A DNA stretch of 64,000 nt, from positions 1,674,001 to 1,738,000 of the forward strand of contig JAHGAU010000008.1 in NCBI GenBank assembly GCA_019925105.1. The letters are read 5' to 3'. Numbering within the stretch: position 1 is the stretch's first letter; every line of letters begins with the position of its first letter. Of this stretch, positions 33,306 through 44,407 are shown piece after piece. The stretch comes from Niebla homalea. Lineage: Eukaryota > Ascomycota > Lecanoromycetes > Lecanorales > Ramalinaceae. A program made the position numbers and the translations under genes. Under the pieces are notes generated by a model that was not told where the DNA came from, ran no database searches, and was given only the letters and a program-made list of their open reading frames with translations.

Positions 33306-34814
33306 TCAAGAAGATCCTTGACCCAAGAACGACAAAGCAGCTACGGCCAGTGCGTCAACCCCGATGCGCAGTGTAGGCTGTATGATCGGTGCAAATCTGG
33401 AACTATGACTCTGCGGTAGCATATGAAGCTTACCACGCTCCATTGCATGATGCCAGACCGAGGCATCCGTACCTCCAAGGAACCAAACAGCGTGCGGTGT
33501 GTTGTAAGGCGCTGACAGGTTCGCTATGTCGTCGCATGCATGGTTCCTTTCCTGGTTGAGTACTCTGTCTCTCCCGAGGGAGTGCTTCCAGGCACGTAAA
33601 ACATTTTCAACAATGTGACGGTGGTTGTTAGTTAGTGGAAACCTACCCGTTTCTATGATATCAGGCCGTCGCTGCACTCCAGATGCGTCACATTCGGCGT
33701 TGATGATTTGCGTGACTGCAGAAATCATATCTTCTCGGACTATTCCGTCACAGGCCCTGATGCTGACCTTCAGGTCGGCATATTCTGGAATGCTGGCTGC
33801 ATTATCGCCGGCGTGGAAGCTGCCACATGTCACGACAGCGAAATCCTGCGCCGCGAGCACGTGGCTGACAGTATCTTTCAAGAGAAGTACGATTCTACTT
33901 GCAATGACGATTGGGTCGATCGTGGATCCGGGCCGCGATTCGTATCCACTGTTCCCATAGATTCTGACATGGAAGGAATCAGCGGCCGCTTGGATGGGTC
34001 CAGAACGGATGGATAAGGCTCCTTCTCTTTGATGGTCGATATGCTGACAGAGTATAACGTCCGGAATCGGGATCCGGGCATATAATCCGTCATTGACCAT
34101 GGCTTGTGCTCCAGCCGCGGTCTCTTGGTCTGGTTGGAATAACGCAATGAATGTGCCGCTCCAATGTTTCCTGGCAGATCGCAAGAGTATTGTGACAGCC
34201 AATAGGCAGGCTGGACGGAAAATTTAGAGTCAGCATAATTTTATCAGGATCATCTCCGGAGTTACAGTACACGTATCGCGATGTTCCTTCAAGAAAAGAT
34301 ATATGCGAACTCCCGAATATTGCTAAAAGGGTGGTTGTCTGCTTCGCCTTTACGTACCTATCTGCATGTCATGCCCACAGGAATGCATTACCTGTACGTC
34401 CAGCCCCTCATGATTCTTCTGACATACTTGGCTGGCATACGGTAGAGATGTCTGCTCAAGTATTGGTGATCCGTTCATTGCAGCACGCACGAGGACGGTG
34501 GGCCCGGCTCCATTCTTCAAAACGCAGATGATTCCATTCCCACCAACATTTCTAATCATGTTCAAACCAAGTCGTTCCAGGCGCTTCATAATGGCCCAGG
34601 CTGTTTGAGTCTCTTGACCGCCCAGCTCCGGATGGGAATGAAGGTGCTTGTAGAATTCTTCATAGCTAATAAGTTCTGGACGGTGGCGATTCACGATCTG
34701 CATCGCAGGAGATGCGAGGGTGGAACGATAGACAACACGCATCACGGGCGACGTTGCGTCAGGCATTAAGAACTCGAGATCCTGGTCCCAAAAGTAGCCC
34801 TTTGAGGGAGCCAT
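33306..34814 (-). CDS. M20-family amidohydrolase/peptidase with altered catalytic residues
   Basis: Two exons, 34814-34358 and 34210-33306, with a GTACGT...CCAG intron, give 453 residues. The N-terminal half shows LHSHPELGGQETQ, VMHSCGHDMQ (Cys and His metal ligands) and FIALFQPDQETAAGAQAMV. The dimerisation domain and the C-terminal ALSFL helix complete the fold. QSHSSRFAPIIQPTLRIGVD matches the C-terminal His region of family members. Family enzymes remove acyl groups from amino acids or amides. Several usually invariant positions differ: the PxEE motif reads PDQE (first Glu to Gln), the GGHxxxPH motif reads SGYESRPG, and the RADMDALP motif reads RAAMNGSP. The gene is uninterrupted, so it is either a pseudoenzyme or early in decay. 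Confidence 0.75.
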
Positions 34815-35937
34815 GATTCAACTAGTATTACAAACCCCGAACTTCTCATATAGCTAGTATCGGTCGGAATGCAGTCTTGATCCAAACCTTAAGCGGTCTG
34901 AATCGCTTCGATTGATATCATCCCCGGCACCTGTGTGTGAGTAGAGTCAAAAAGGACCGGGTAGGCTTGCCAATGAATCTGCACGCCGTTCAGTTTTCAA
35001 GTCATAACTGATGTAGTGTGAAAATACGATAAGATAAAGTATTACATTTATTGAGGAGAATCACAAGAAGAAAGGAAATTATCATCCTTTATTGTACCGG
35101 GGATGGATGCAGGGGCTACTTCGTGGCTTCCCGTTTCGGAAGACCACAATTTGGCTGGATACGAGAAAGGATGGGCCATTACAGAGTAGAAGGTCAAGGT
35201 CTCTTGAACGTATTATTGTGGGATGTCAAGCACGTCTTCAGACGACACTTATCGCTTTCATCTAATTTAGATGATACAAATGTCCTCAGAAAAGTTCCTT
35301 GAACTTCTTGATGCCCAAAAACCACAATTTCCCAGCTTATTGAAGCCTTGATACGGGAGACTTCGATTGAAGCATATTTGAGCAATGGCGTCTAGACTCC
35401 CACGCAATGGCTCATGTGACGATCACCACCTCTATGAAAAGATTCGGTCTAAACAGTGACACGGACTCACGCAGAGTGATCCCCGAACAAGGCTCTACAC
35501 TTCACATCATTCACAAAGGCTTGATAAGGTGATCTACAGCAGGAGGAAGAAGGAGGAAAAAAGAAGCAAACAGGAATTTATGATGGTTTTCGGAAACGCA
35601 CTCGAACCGCCATCCTCGTTGACGGGTCTATTCTTCTATCTTGCGATACCCAACTACGGATAATTATTGATCACGGCTAGACCACACCTCGACAGGTCGT
35701 AGTTGGGGCAGTGGCGTGATAGCCTTGTCACTACCCGAGCGGATCAGACTCATATCTCCGCTATTATAATCAGTTAAAGACTTTGCAGAACCGGGATGTC
35801 ATTCTGCCAAGAGTGTTTATCGTACTGAGGTATTATATTTAAATTACAGACTAGTTCATATGGCCAAATGTGCCATCTCAGTCTACGACCCTATCTCGCT
35901 CTCTTGTCTCCAATTATTGCCATGATACACCCCGAAG
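34815..35937. other. Intergenic region
   Basis: No gene is supported. It separates the divergent M20 and bL9m genes and marks the right edge of the first accessory block. Confidence 0.45.
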
Positions 35938-37006
35938 ATGTCCAAAGTTACACTAAATCCCTTGAACTTCATCTGCTCCTCGTGCTTGAACTGCCTACGC
36001 CCCCCCTCCTTCCTCCCGCCTTCCTATATTCCCATTCGCGGCAAGAAGACGAAGCACAAGCCTGTTCAGACGATCAAAGTGCAATTGCTCCGAGATGTGC
36101 CGGGATATGGTCGTGCTGGTACGTGAAGTCTAGAGGACCTCGAATTTCCCTCCCGCTCCTTATATCATGGCTCAAAGCTTGGATCCGTCAGCCTTCGCCC
36201 AGCAGTCACACTTTCCTCATGATTTGTTACCCAGCCACCCTGATCAGCCATCTTCAGCAACTAATGTGTCTTCTCTGACACCAGGCTCCATTGTTCCCGT
36301 CGCCCCAGGCCTATTTCGTAATTACTGGCTCCCCAGACGGAGGGCCAGCTACCTCTCCCCCTCCGCCTCAAAGTCTCGGGATATAGTCGCAGAGCGCGAT
36401 TTCACCTTCGGCGCAGTCTCCAAAGAAAGCCCCGCCCCGAGTGAAGACCAAGCCCACACAATTGCACCAAAAGAGCGAAAGGGAGTCAACAAGCCCGTCA
36501 CAACGGCAGCTGCAAGAGCAGCGCTCGTTTCCTCTGAGCGTGCAACTGAGATTTTGGAAGAGAAATTACCCGCGCAGATACTATTCTACCGCGTTCCTAT
36601 CACTGAGCCTTCGCCGACTACCATTACGAGCTCCACCCCATCATCTGATTCTGCCTTGGAGAAACGAGGCCAGCACGCCTCCCCCGCCGCTGCCGCATTG
36701 GCAGCCGCCTCTTCCCCTTCATCATCACCTGCCACTGTCGATGCCCTGCCTCACGCAGACCCGATCTTCGGCTCCGTCTCCACAAGTGACATCGCAGATT
36801 CGATCAAAGCTCTCCTCGCTGAGGACGAAGAAGGCGCGAGAATCGTACTAGGGGCGGAGGACATTAGGATCTTGACAGCCGAGGGGGCAGAAGGTGGGGA
36901 TAGAGTAAAAGCCCTGGGAGACTTCGCTGTAGAAGTGAAAGTGAGGGGAGATAGGAACGCCGTGAGAAGGTTTGTAAGTGTCAGGGCAGTGGAAGAGGAG
37001 GTTTGA
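35938..37006 (+). CDS. Mitochondrial large-subunit ribosomal protein bL9m
   Basis: Two exons, 35938-36118 and 36285-37006, joined in phase 1, encode 300 residues. The bacterial L9 N-terminal domain is recognisable: TIKVQLLRDVPGYGRAG runs across the junction and VPVAPGLFRNYWLPRRRA follows, equivalent to the GYVRNYLIPRG motif. The first 30 residues are basic and hydroxylated, as in a mitochondrial presequence. A Ser/Ala/Pro-rich linker replaces the bacterial connecting helix, and a C-terminal domain (about 210-300) with alternating charged strands follows. The protein should act in the mitochondrial ribosome (yeast homologue Mrpl50). It looks intact, although it lies between degraded genes. Confidence 0.85.
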
Positions 37007-37425
37007 AGGGTGGGGACAAGAAAAGCCATGAATCCTCACTCGATCTGGATGTATCTTGAAGAAAAGGTCACATAGCTTTTCTTCAACTGTAGGGAAACCC
37101 CAAGATGACTGTGTTTCTCCTCAACAGAGCGGAGAGATGGGCTGGAAATATATCGAATGGCATGAGAGAATCTCTTTTGCCACTGGAGCCTATGTTATTA
37201 CCATGCTATCTGGTTTGCTGAAAAAAAAAACCCGACCGTTAACGCGAGGAATGAGGGATTGAGCTCTGCTTTCGACAGTCATGTAGTAAGCCTGAATGAT
37301 GTGCAAAATCATTGAGCTGTATAAAAGGCTCCATCAGCGTGTCTTCATAAGCAATCTTGGCCGCTGGCACGAGAAGCGGCAGCGCGCTGAATCTTCTTCT
37401 TATCGAATGGACTACAGCAACGACC
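37007..37425. other. Intergenic region
   Basis: No gene is supported between the convergent bL9m gene and the SfnG-like pseudogene. A short A run lies at 37221-37230. Confidence 0.45.
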
Positions 37426-40150
37426 TCAGCTCCTATCCTTGTCTGATCTCTCCCTGTACACATTCCCAGTGAGACCAATCTCGTACGCCTCGTCTGTGCC
37501 CCTACCCTCCGCTTCCAGCTTCCGTATGAGCGAAAGCACCTGCTCGCCAAACTGCTTGATATCGTCTTCATAATGAAGAAAGGCGACCAGAAGGACCTGA
37601 ACCCCCAGAGACTTGATGAGCAATATACGGTCCGCAATTTGCTCTGGAGTTCCAATGAGCTTTGTATTGAAGCCTTCATTATACTGTACAAGGTCATTGA
37701 TCTTCGAGTCTGCCCACATTCCAGTATTATTGGACGTTGACGCGCCAGCGTTCTTGACCTGGTCAGCGAATGCGTCGACAGCCTCTAAGTCGGCTTTTCC
37801 TTGGATTTCTTGCAGCACACGAATGGCGGCCTCTTCTGTCTCCCGGGCAATGACGAAGCCATTTACCGCAAATTTGACTTGGCCTTTGCGGCCATGCTGT
37901 TTTGCACCTTCTTTAACATCTCTGATCTGGGTCTGGAATCCCTCTTGAGTGTTACCGTTCATGAAGTAGTAATCAGAGCCTATTCTCTTGCATGGATCGA
38001 GTTACCTCCTTGAAAGATCTCTGGCCACGGTCGATCAGGTGTTGAGATCGGTTGCGACTTCAGTGGATAGTCGTGGAATTGGTAGAAGTCTTCTCTGAAA
38101 TTGAAGCTGTCTTGAGTCCAGATACCTTTGAGGCATGCTATGAACTCTCTGGACCGACGATACCGCTCGGCATGGTCAAGCCACCATTGGCCGATGGAGG
38201 TGAACTCCATTTTGAACCACCCTGAAACCACGTTGACGGCAACTCGGCCTTTGCTGTAATTGTCGATACTCGCAATTTGCTTTGCAGCCACTGCTGGGTT
38301 CCACGGCACAGGAAGCAGAGCTGCCATTACTCTGAGTCGCTCTGTATGATGCAGCAGTGCTTGAGAGAAAGAAACGGACTCATGCTGATTTTCCTACAGT
38401 AATGTTAGCATTACATTGAGTTGGATTATGATGCGACCTTACAGCTCCGTATCCGGCCATAGAACGGATCTGAGTGAGCGCATACTCGAATCCTTGACGT
38501 TCCGCAGTTTGGGCGTAGCGAGCATTAGAATCCAAGTCCCAACCAGTCCGTTGCGGGATCTTTGAGATGATAAGTCCTCCGGAAACGTTAGGCACCCAGT
38601 ACCTATTCGAACAAGATGAGTACTTGTACTGGCAGAGAAGGAGATTCGCTCACGCAAATTTGATCCGCCCTGGGTCTTCGTTGAGCTTGTCGGCATACTC
38701 GAGAGTGTCTTTGGGGGATTCTGTTCTGATGACTCCATTCACAGCCCCAAAGCCATTAGATTCTGTGGGCTTGCTCCCTTCAATGGGCACCACAACGCGC
38801 TTCCCAGAGACAGCTCCACTTCTGAGCTTGTCGAGGGCTCCATTAATACCTTCCAGGCCTCCTTCCACGGTAGCAAGCTCTGGAGGCTGCAAGCTCTTCT
38901 CAATCAGCAGTCTCTCCAGCCAATCCATGGTCTTCTCGCCGATAGCCGGGACTTCGTGGAAAACTTTGATAGGAACATTGTGGTATTTGATACCGGGGAG
39001 CTTCGCTTTCGGCAATCCTGTCAGACTGACAAATGTGTGCTTATAGGCCTCCTTTTGATGGTTGGAGACTTTCCTGCAGATGCGCGGCTGTCTCTTTACC
39101 AACCGTGTCAAGACCGAATCGCATCTCCCCCTTGGTCACGCTTCGTATGATCTCAATTGCTCGATAGGGGTCGTGCCGATCGACGAGAACATCGGCCCCC
39201 AGGCTGTACAGCTTTGCCCCATGACGAGCCACGTCTGCGACTATAATGGTCCGCAGACCAGCCAATTTCGCAAGCTGAAGTGCTATCAAGCCAGTATTTG
39301 ACGAAGCTGGCCAGTCAGCTTCATCGTATTACTGTTAGCATTCCCACTCACCTCCCCAGATCGCAAACCATTCTCCCTCATGGGGACGTTCTTCAGCTTT
39401 GATTCCCTCAATTATTTCCTCTTGGACATCCTTAGGGACCTCATCACGATTAACCTCGAGAAGCAACTCAAGTAAATCTGGACCTTGGTTCAATTTCCCG
39501 CTGCTGGGAAAATTGAAGCCTAGAGAGATCTCGAGGGCCAAGAAGGCACTGACAAAGGCGACCACGAGCGCTGCTGCTACATCCACAGACACGCTTGCAG
39601 GAAGTCTGGCGACATTGAAATCGGTGGTGACGAGATACTCTTGGTATGCAGCTTCCGAACATCGCGGTAATCTGTTGATGGGCCGAACACCTCCACGACG
39701 TAAGCGAAGTTCTACTGGACTTGTTGCGCGTGGAAGATACCTACCACATCACCAATCTCTACCCTTGAAGCAGCCTTGCCGGTCTTCACCACGATGCCTG
39801 CAAAGTCTCGCCCCTTGATCTACGGTCCCTTCCAATCCACTGGGTTCAACCCAGTTGAGACGACCTGTACTCGTCAGCATTCTGTCGTAGGGCTTGATTT
39901 ATCTACTGACCTGTATCAGGACCTCTCGTTCTGATCGCAATTCTGGCACTTCGCCTGTCGGTTTCAGGGGGTATTTCTGTCTAGGTCCATGCAACACCAA
40001 TACATCCTGTTGCTGCTTCGGAAGATGCTGGAAGATATCCCTGTCAAACTCCTTGTGCACGTGGCCATTAGTTGCGTCCGCGCTTCTATTCACTTTGGAT
40101 GAAGTAAATGAACTCAAGTCTCCATTTGTCTCTGGGAGAAGTGGAGGCAT
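37426..40150 (-). pseudogene. Broken fusion of a medium-chain dehydrogenase and an SfnG-type dimethyl sulfone monooxygenase
   Basis: The 5' part (40150 to about 38800) encodes a zinc-independent medium-chain alcohol dehydrogenase/enoyl reductase: STGLNPVDWKGP, GRDFAGIVVKTGKAA, GLIALQLAKLAGLRTIIVAD and LRSGAVSGKRVVVP. The same frame continues without a new ATG through a linker (TLEYADKLNEDPGRIKFA) into a luciferase-like FMN monooxygenase close to SfnG: YWVPNVSGGLIISKIPQRTG, GFEYALTQIRSMAGYG, VNVVSGWFKMEF, PEIFQGGNS and MWADSKINDLVQYNEGF. SfnG enzymes cleave dimethyl sulfone to methanesulfinate. Lesions seen: TAG at 39820-39822, a stop near 39713, a frameshift at about 39655, a one-base insertion at about 39043, and a deletion of about 10 bases with a stop at about 37975-37983. 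Introns at 39910-39865 and in the monooxygenase half still have good splice sites. Dead as read. Confidence 0.8.
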
Positions 40151-40662
40151 CCTGCTTATTGATGATCGAGAATGAAACACCAGGAGTAAACTTGCAATCC
40201 TGATCACGCAGCTGGTATGACGAGAGAAAGCTACCCCTCTCGCAGCGCTCTCGATCCAGTCCTACTCATGTATGATTCTCGATTGGATGCATTGCGTGCT
40301 GTGGGTCAGATCTGCATTGCGTGATCAACTAATGCGTGGGGTCACCCATCAGCTTATCGAAGCGTAGCTGCTGAACGTCACGACGATACTCTTTACCTAC
40401 TGGGTCTAGATCCCGGGATCATCTTGCTTTCTCATGTCCAGAAGACGTGATCGATTAGGTGTGCCGCTTCTACGTCCTGACCCCTTTTCGGTTTGCAAGG
40501 CTAGCTTTCTTAGCATGATTCAACTTTCTGAGTTTCTAAGAATAGTCGTCCTTCCTTTGGTTCAAATCTCATAAGGACTCGCTGAGCAAGCCATCCCTCT
40601 CTAACACCTTAGTACTGCTTCTTTAGTCCATTCCATTCGTTCTTTGAGAAGACACGGAGGTC
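40151..40662. other. Divergent spacer between two pseudogenes
   Basis: This region should have been the shared promoter of the fusion gene (minus) and the transporter (plus). I see no motif that I can name. Confidence 0.4.
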
Positions 40663-41658
40663 ATGGCACATGAAAATCGTATGCACCAATTGGAAGACGT
40701 TGCAAACAAAGATCTGAGACATAAAGGAAGATGTGGGGAATTAGCCAAGGGCGAAATGAGGTCTACGTCCTCGCAGAATGAAAGGAGCATTCTGGTTCCA
40801 GTTCCGGTGACATTGAAAGCCCAGCTGGGGAGTCCGGTATGGTGTTATCATGTACTCGAAAACCTTGCCTACAAAAGACTCATTTGCAAACAGACGGCCT
40901 TGGGCATTGGTGCCTTTGCGACAACCCTGACAACAACCCTTGGGCTTGCGTTGATGGAATGGCGAAGCGTGACGGTCACGAACGTCTTCATTGGAAACTT
41001 CTTCTTCGTTGCAGGTATACCTCCCACAGCGAAAGGATAGCGCGCTACCAGATGGCTCACGTGTATGGGGATCGGCATGGTCATAACAGCACAGTGGGAG
41101 CTAGTCCTGGGCAACACATACATACACTGTACTCTCCGCGTTCGGCTTCTTCTATGGTGGCTTTGGTGCAATCATCACCCCCTTTTTCGGCGTCCAAGCC
41201 TCGTAGGGCAGCGGCACCGCAGGCTACAACAATGCTATTGGCTTCTGGGTACTCAGTAAGTAATGCCTATATCTCAACCTTTCCTAACTAACGAGAATAG
41301 TGTGGGCTGTGTGGAATCTGTTCTTCCTGCTTGGGTCGCTACCACTGTAAGTGATATTGGCTGAAGCGACGAGCTGTGACCGGGATCTTATTGCTATAAC
41401 AGGAACCTTGTCTACATCGGAATCTTCTTCACTGTCCAAATGGCCTTTACCTTGGTCGCCGCATACTATTTCGCGCTTGCAGACGGCCATGTCAACGCTG
41501 GAACAGCGCTGAGGAAGGCAGGGGGAGCCTTTGCTTTCGTATCGGGCCTGTTAGGCTACTTTACAGTGGGTAAATTGCTGTGTCAGGGGGCTTTATTCTT
41601 CTCGTTTCCCATGGGCGACACTAGCCGATTCTTCAAGCGAGGGTCGCCAGAGAATTAA
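40663..41658 (+). pseudogene. Broken GPR1/FUN34/YaaH-family transporter (acetate-permease type)
   Basis: Family members are six-helix membrane proteins that carry acetate or related small acids. The first exon encodes ALGIGAFATTLTTTLGLALM and VTNVFIGNFFFVAG. Later pieces are GMVITAQWELVLGNTY, LSAFGFFYGGFGAIITPFFG and GYNNAIGFWVL, then MWAVWNLFFLLGSLPL and, after an intron, LVYIGIFFTVQMAFTLVAAY to the end at 41658. Lesions: the first intron has a GTATAC donor, but no AG acceptor before GIGMVITAQ (about 41070). A frameshift of about 2 bases lies at about 41121. TAG at 41204-41206 stands where homologues have Tyr. The NPxP-type motif near the first helix also reads KQTA. The C-terminal exons are uninterrupted. 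Confidence 0.8.
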
Positions 41659-42192
41659 CATGAAAATTTGTCAGCCAGATGGGTTGACCCAGGTATCAAA
41701 TGAGAGATATTTGGTCAAAAATTTCTGGACCATATCCCAATCCACGTCTCAAAATCTGGAAGGTCCGAATAATGACATGGCCTGGCGTGCTTACTCAACT
41801 TTTTCCTATCTAGGCAATTCGCCACGAGTCATCTAATCTGCAGATCTAGGTTGTGACTTTCGATGTCACTGCTATCCCTAAAGTGCGTGTGAAGAACCCC
41901 GCTCTATTGCGTGCTCGACTACATTTTTTAGGAGCAGACCATGCATAGGTGCTACAGCCAAGGTTCGTGTCCTACGCATTTGTCGAACTCTCTTCCTGGT
42001 AATTGGCCGGCGCAGTGTCCGAGATCATTGCATGGCCATAGATTGGTGGATTGGGCAGGATGATGGCCTATGTCGTGATCGCAAACTCCAAACCTGCAGT
42101 AAAAGCGCCATGCCTCTACTGGACCTGCCTTGAAGCGGGGTTGCCAATTCACCGAAGCAGCATCACTTCTGTGTTTCAGCAGCATCAGATAG
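41659..42192. other. Spacer between the transporter and SfnB-like pseudogenes
   Basis: No gene is supported. It should have contained the promoter of the SfnB-like gene; no start codon in the correct frame survives close to that gene. Confidence 0.4.
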
Positions 42193-43645
42193 CTCACTGA
42201 CAATATAATTCTCACCAACGGAAACACCGTAACGCCATCACGGTCCACAGACCCTTCGATCTACGATGAGCATCACAAGGCCTTTGCCGATCAACCACTT
42301 CCGTCCAAACCAGATGCATAGATTAAGCGTGCCGTCCAAGTAGCAGAAATCCTGGCAGAAGACGCAGCAGTCCGTGAAAAGGAGAACAAAAGCCCTTTTG
42401 CTGAGGTCTCTCTTCTCAAGTCATCAGGCTTGACGAAGGCACCCGGCCCGCAAAAGTACGGCGGCGGTGGCCAAGGATGGGACGTGGCCTACAAAATCAT
42501 CCGCGAGGTAGCAAAAGCGGACGGATCGGATTGGATATCAGTTACTCTGGTCATGGACGTCGTGCCTTGTTGGCACTGATGAGCAGCATGACTGCACGCA
42601 GAAGTTGATTATTGAGAATAATTACTTTGTCGGCGGTGCTGTCAATCCTCGTGACAATGATCAGAAGATCACCGATGTGGGCGATCATGTAGTCTTTAAT
42701 GGGTTCAAGCATTTCAACACGGGCGGCGTGGTCTCGGATTTGACGGTGCTCGAAGGGGTGAGCATGATCACTACTGACGGTTTTTCAAGGTATCCAGACT
42801 CACCATCGGATAGGTCTATGATGAAACCGAAGCCCATATCTACGCTCTAGTGCCAACAAAGCAGCCTGCAATCGTCTTTGGCCAAGACTGGGATAGCATA
42901 GGCCTCCGCCTCACCGAATCCGGCAGCGTCAAGATCGACAACGTCAAAGTTCCCTGGACAGATGCCCTTGGCTGGGACCCAAAAACCAACGAAAGCGTGC
43001 TAACCATACCATGGACCACCCTTCTGCTTCCAACGTATGCCAACATTCCCCCCACTCACGTCTCCTCCATCCCCACTTCACCTCCACAAATAGCGGACCA
43101 AATAGTGACTCGCCCCTCTACCTTGACCTTCACAGCATCCAACTAGTCTTCTCAAACTTCTACATCGGCATCGCCCTCGGCGCCCTCTCCTTCGCCTCCT
43201 CCTACACCTCCCGCCACACCCGCCCCTGGCCTTACAGCCCCTTTCCCGCCCCCTCGGGAGACTCCGAGCCCTACATCCCCAACGCTACGGCTCCTTCTCC
43301 ACGCACGTCCGCGCCGCTGAGGCTCTCGCCGACGTCGCCGGTTCCAAAATTTCCTCTACATACACCGACCGCGCCACCAACCGCGATGTCACCGCTGCGG
43401 AGAGAGGGGAGATTGCGGAGTGGGTGGCTATTGTGAAGGTCGTGGCTACGGATACGGCGTTGAGGGTCACGAGCGGGGTGTTTGAGAGTACAGGGGCAAG
43501 GGCGACGGCGAGCAACGTGGGTCTGGATCGGTTCTGGAGGGACGTGAGAACGCATACGTTGCATGACCCGGTGGCTTATAAGGAGAAGGAGTTGGGGAGG
43601 TATCTGGTGAAGGGGGAGGTGCCGAGCCCGAGCTGGTATACTTGA
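42193..43645 (+). pseudogene. Broken SfnB/DszC-like acyl-CoA-dehydrogenase-fold flavin oxidoreductase
   Basis: The family uses reduced flavin, and several members act on organosulfur compounds (SfnB in dimethyl sulfone use, DszC on dibenzothiophene). Recognisable pieces are RAVQVAEILAEDAAVREKEN, PQKYGGGGQGWDVAYKIIRE, ENNYFVGGAVNPRDND, VFNGFKHFNTGGVVSD, IVFGQDWDSIGLRLTESGSV, LVFSNFYIGIALGALSFASS and RFWRDVRTHTLHDPVAYK, ending SPSWYT. Introns at 42758-42813 and 43035-43135 keep good splice sites. Lesions: no start codon in frame, TAG at 42319-42321 within KPDA-IKRA, a frameshift at about 42525-42533, and one missing base in the C run at 43277-43280. The last could be a consensus error; the others are not of that kind. 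Confidence 0.8.
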
Positions 43646-44407
43646 GCGGAGGGGTGAGTTATGGAGATGGCTGCGGATTAAGGACGTGTACGGGGGAGGG
43701 ATCAAAGATTGGGCATGCGGAGGCAGTATCGTGGCTATTATTGTATCGTTGAAGCGTTTTGAAAATTGGTTGGTACCTGTCCGGAAGGGAACACGTAATG
43801 GGATATGAGATTCCACGAATGCTCAGTTACCATGGAAAGCTCTCATAGAAATCCTCGTCATCAACAATACTTTTCGTAAGCGAGACGCAAGCCTTGCACG
43901 ATTCGGTCACTCACACAACCAGGATATCATTCTTAGTAATGATTTCATGGATGCAGACTCTGACTCCCCCCCTAAGCGCTATGCTCACTTTAAAATCCCT
44001 AAGCCTCCGAGTGGACATGGTATGTTGTATCTGACCACACCATCAGCCTCAGGGGCACGCTTAACCCGAAGGGGCCACCATGTCGCGAGGCCAGCCTTAC
44101 CAATCCCCCCTTACCGACCGACCCGGACGATGATTGCACCGTCTCGCTAGAGCCTCAAGACTCGCTTGATAAAGAATCGGATCTCGCTTGAAGCTGGCCG
44201 GGGCCCGGGAATGGAAGTGTGGGTGGATACCATGCTGTCATCATTGCAAATCTCAGCTGCAATAATGTAACGCTCCCTGTCATATAAGGATGAAGCTGCC
44301 TGCCTCTCCGACGATTCCTACCTATCCCATCTTCATCCATTTTCCCCTCATAAACCCCACAACTCCCCTTCCCATTCCTGATATCTCCCCTCCGGCTCAA
44401 AGCAAAC
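43646..44407. other. Intergenic region
   Basis: No gene is supported. A 67-codon frame from 43947 has no recognised feature. The last 150 bases are CT-rich, a probable leader for the following secreted protein. Confidence 0.45.

Noticed and set aside
33391..33440. A 23-base GTAAGC...GCAG intron in the M20 gene
   Set aside because: It is too short to be spliced, and the sequence it would remove (KLHMLPQ) aligns with the family, so it is coding.
43947..44150. A 67-codon plus-strand frame
   Set aside because: It has an ATG but no recognisable feature, and it lies in an intergenic region between a pseudogene and a secreted-protein gene.
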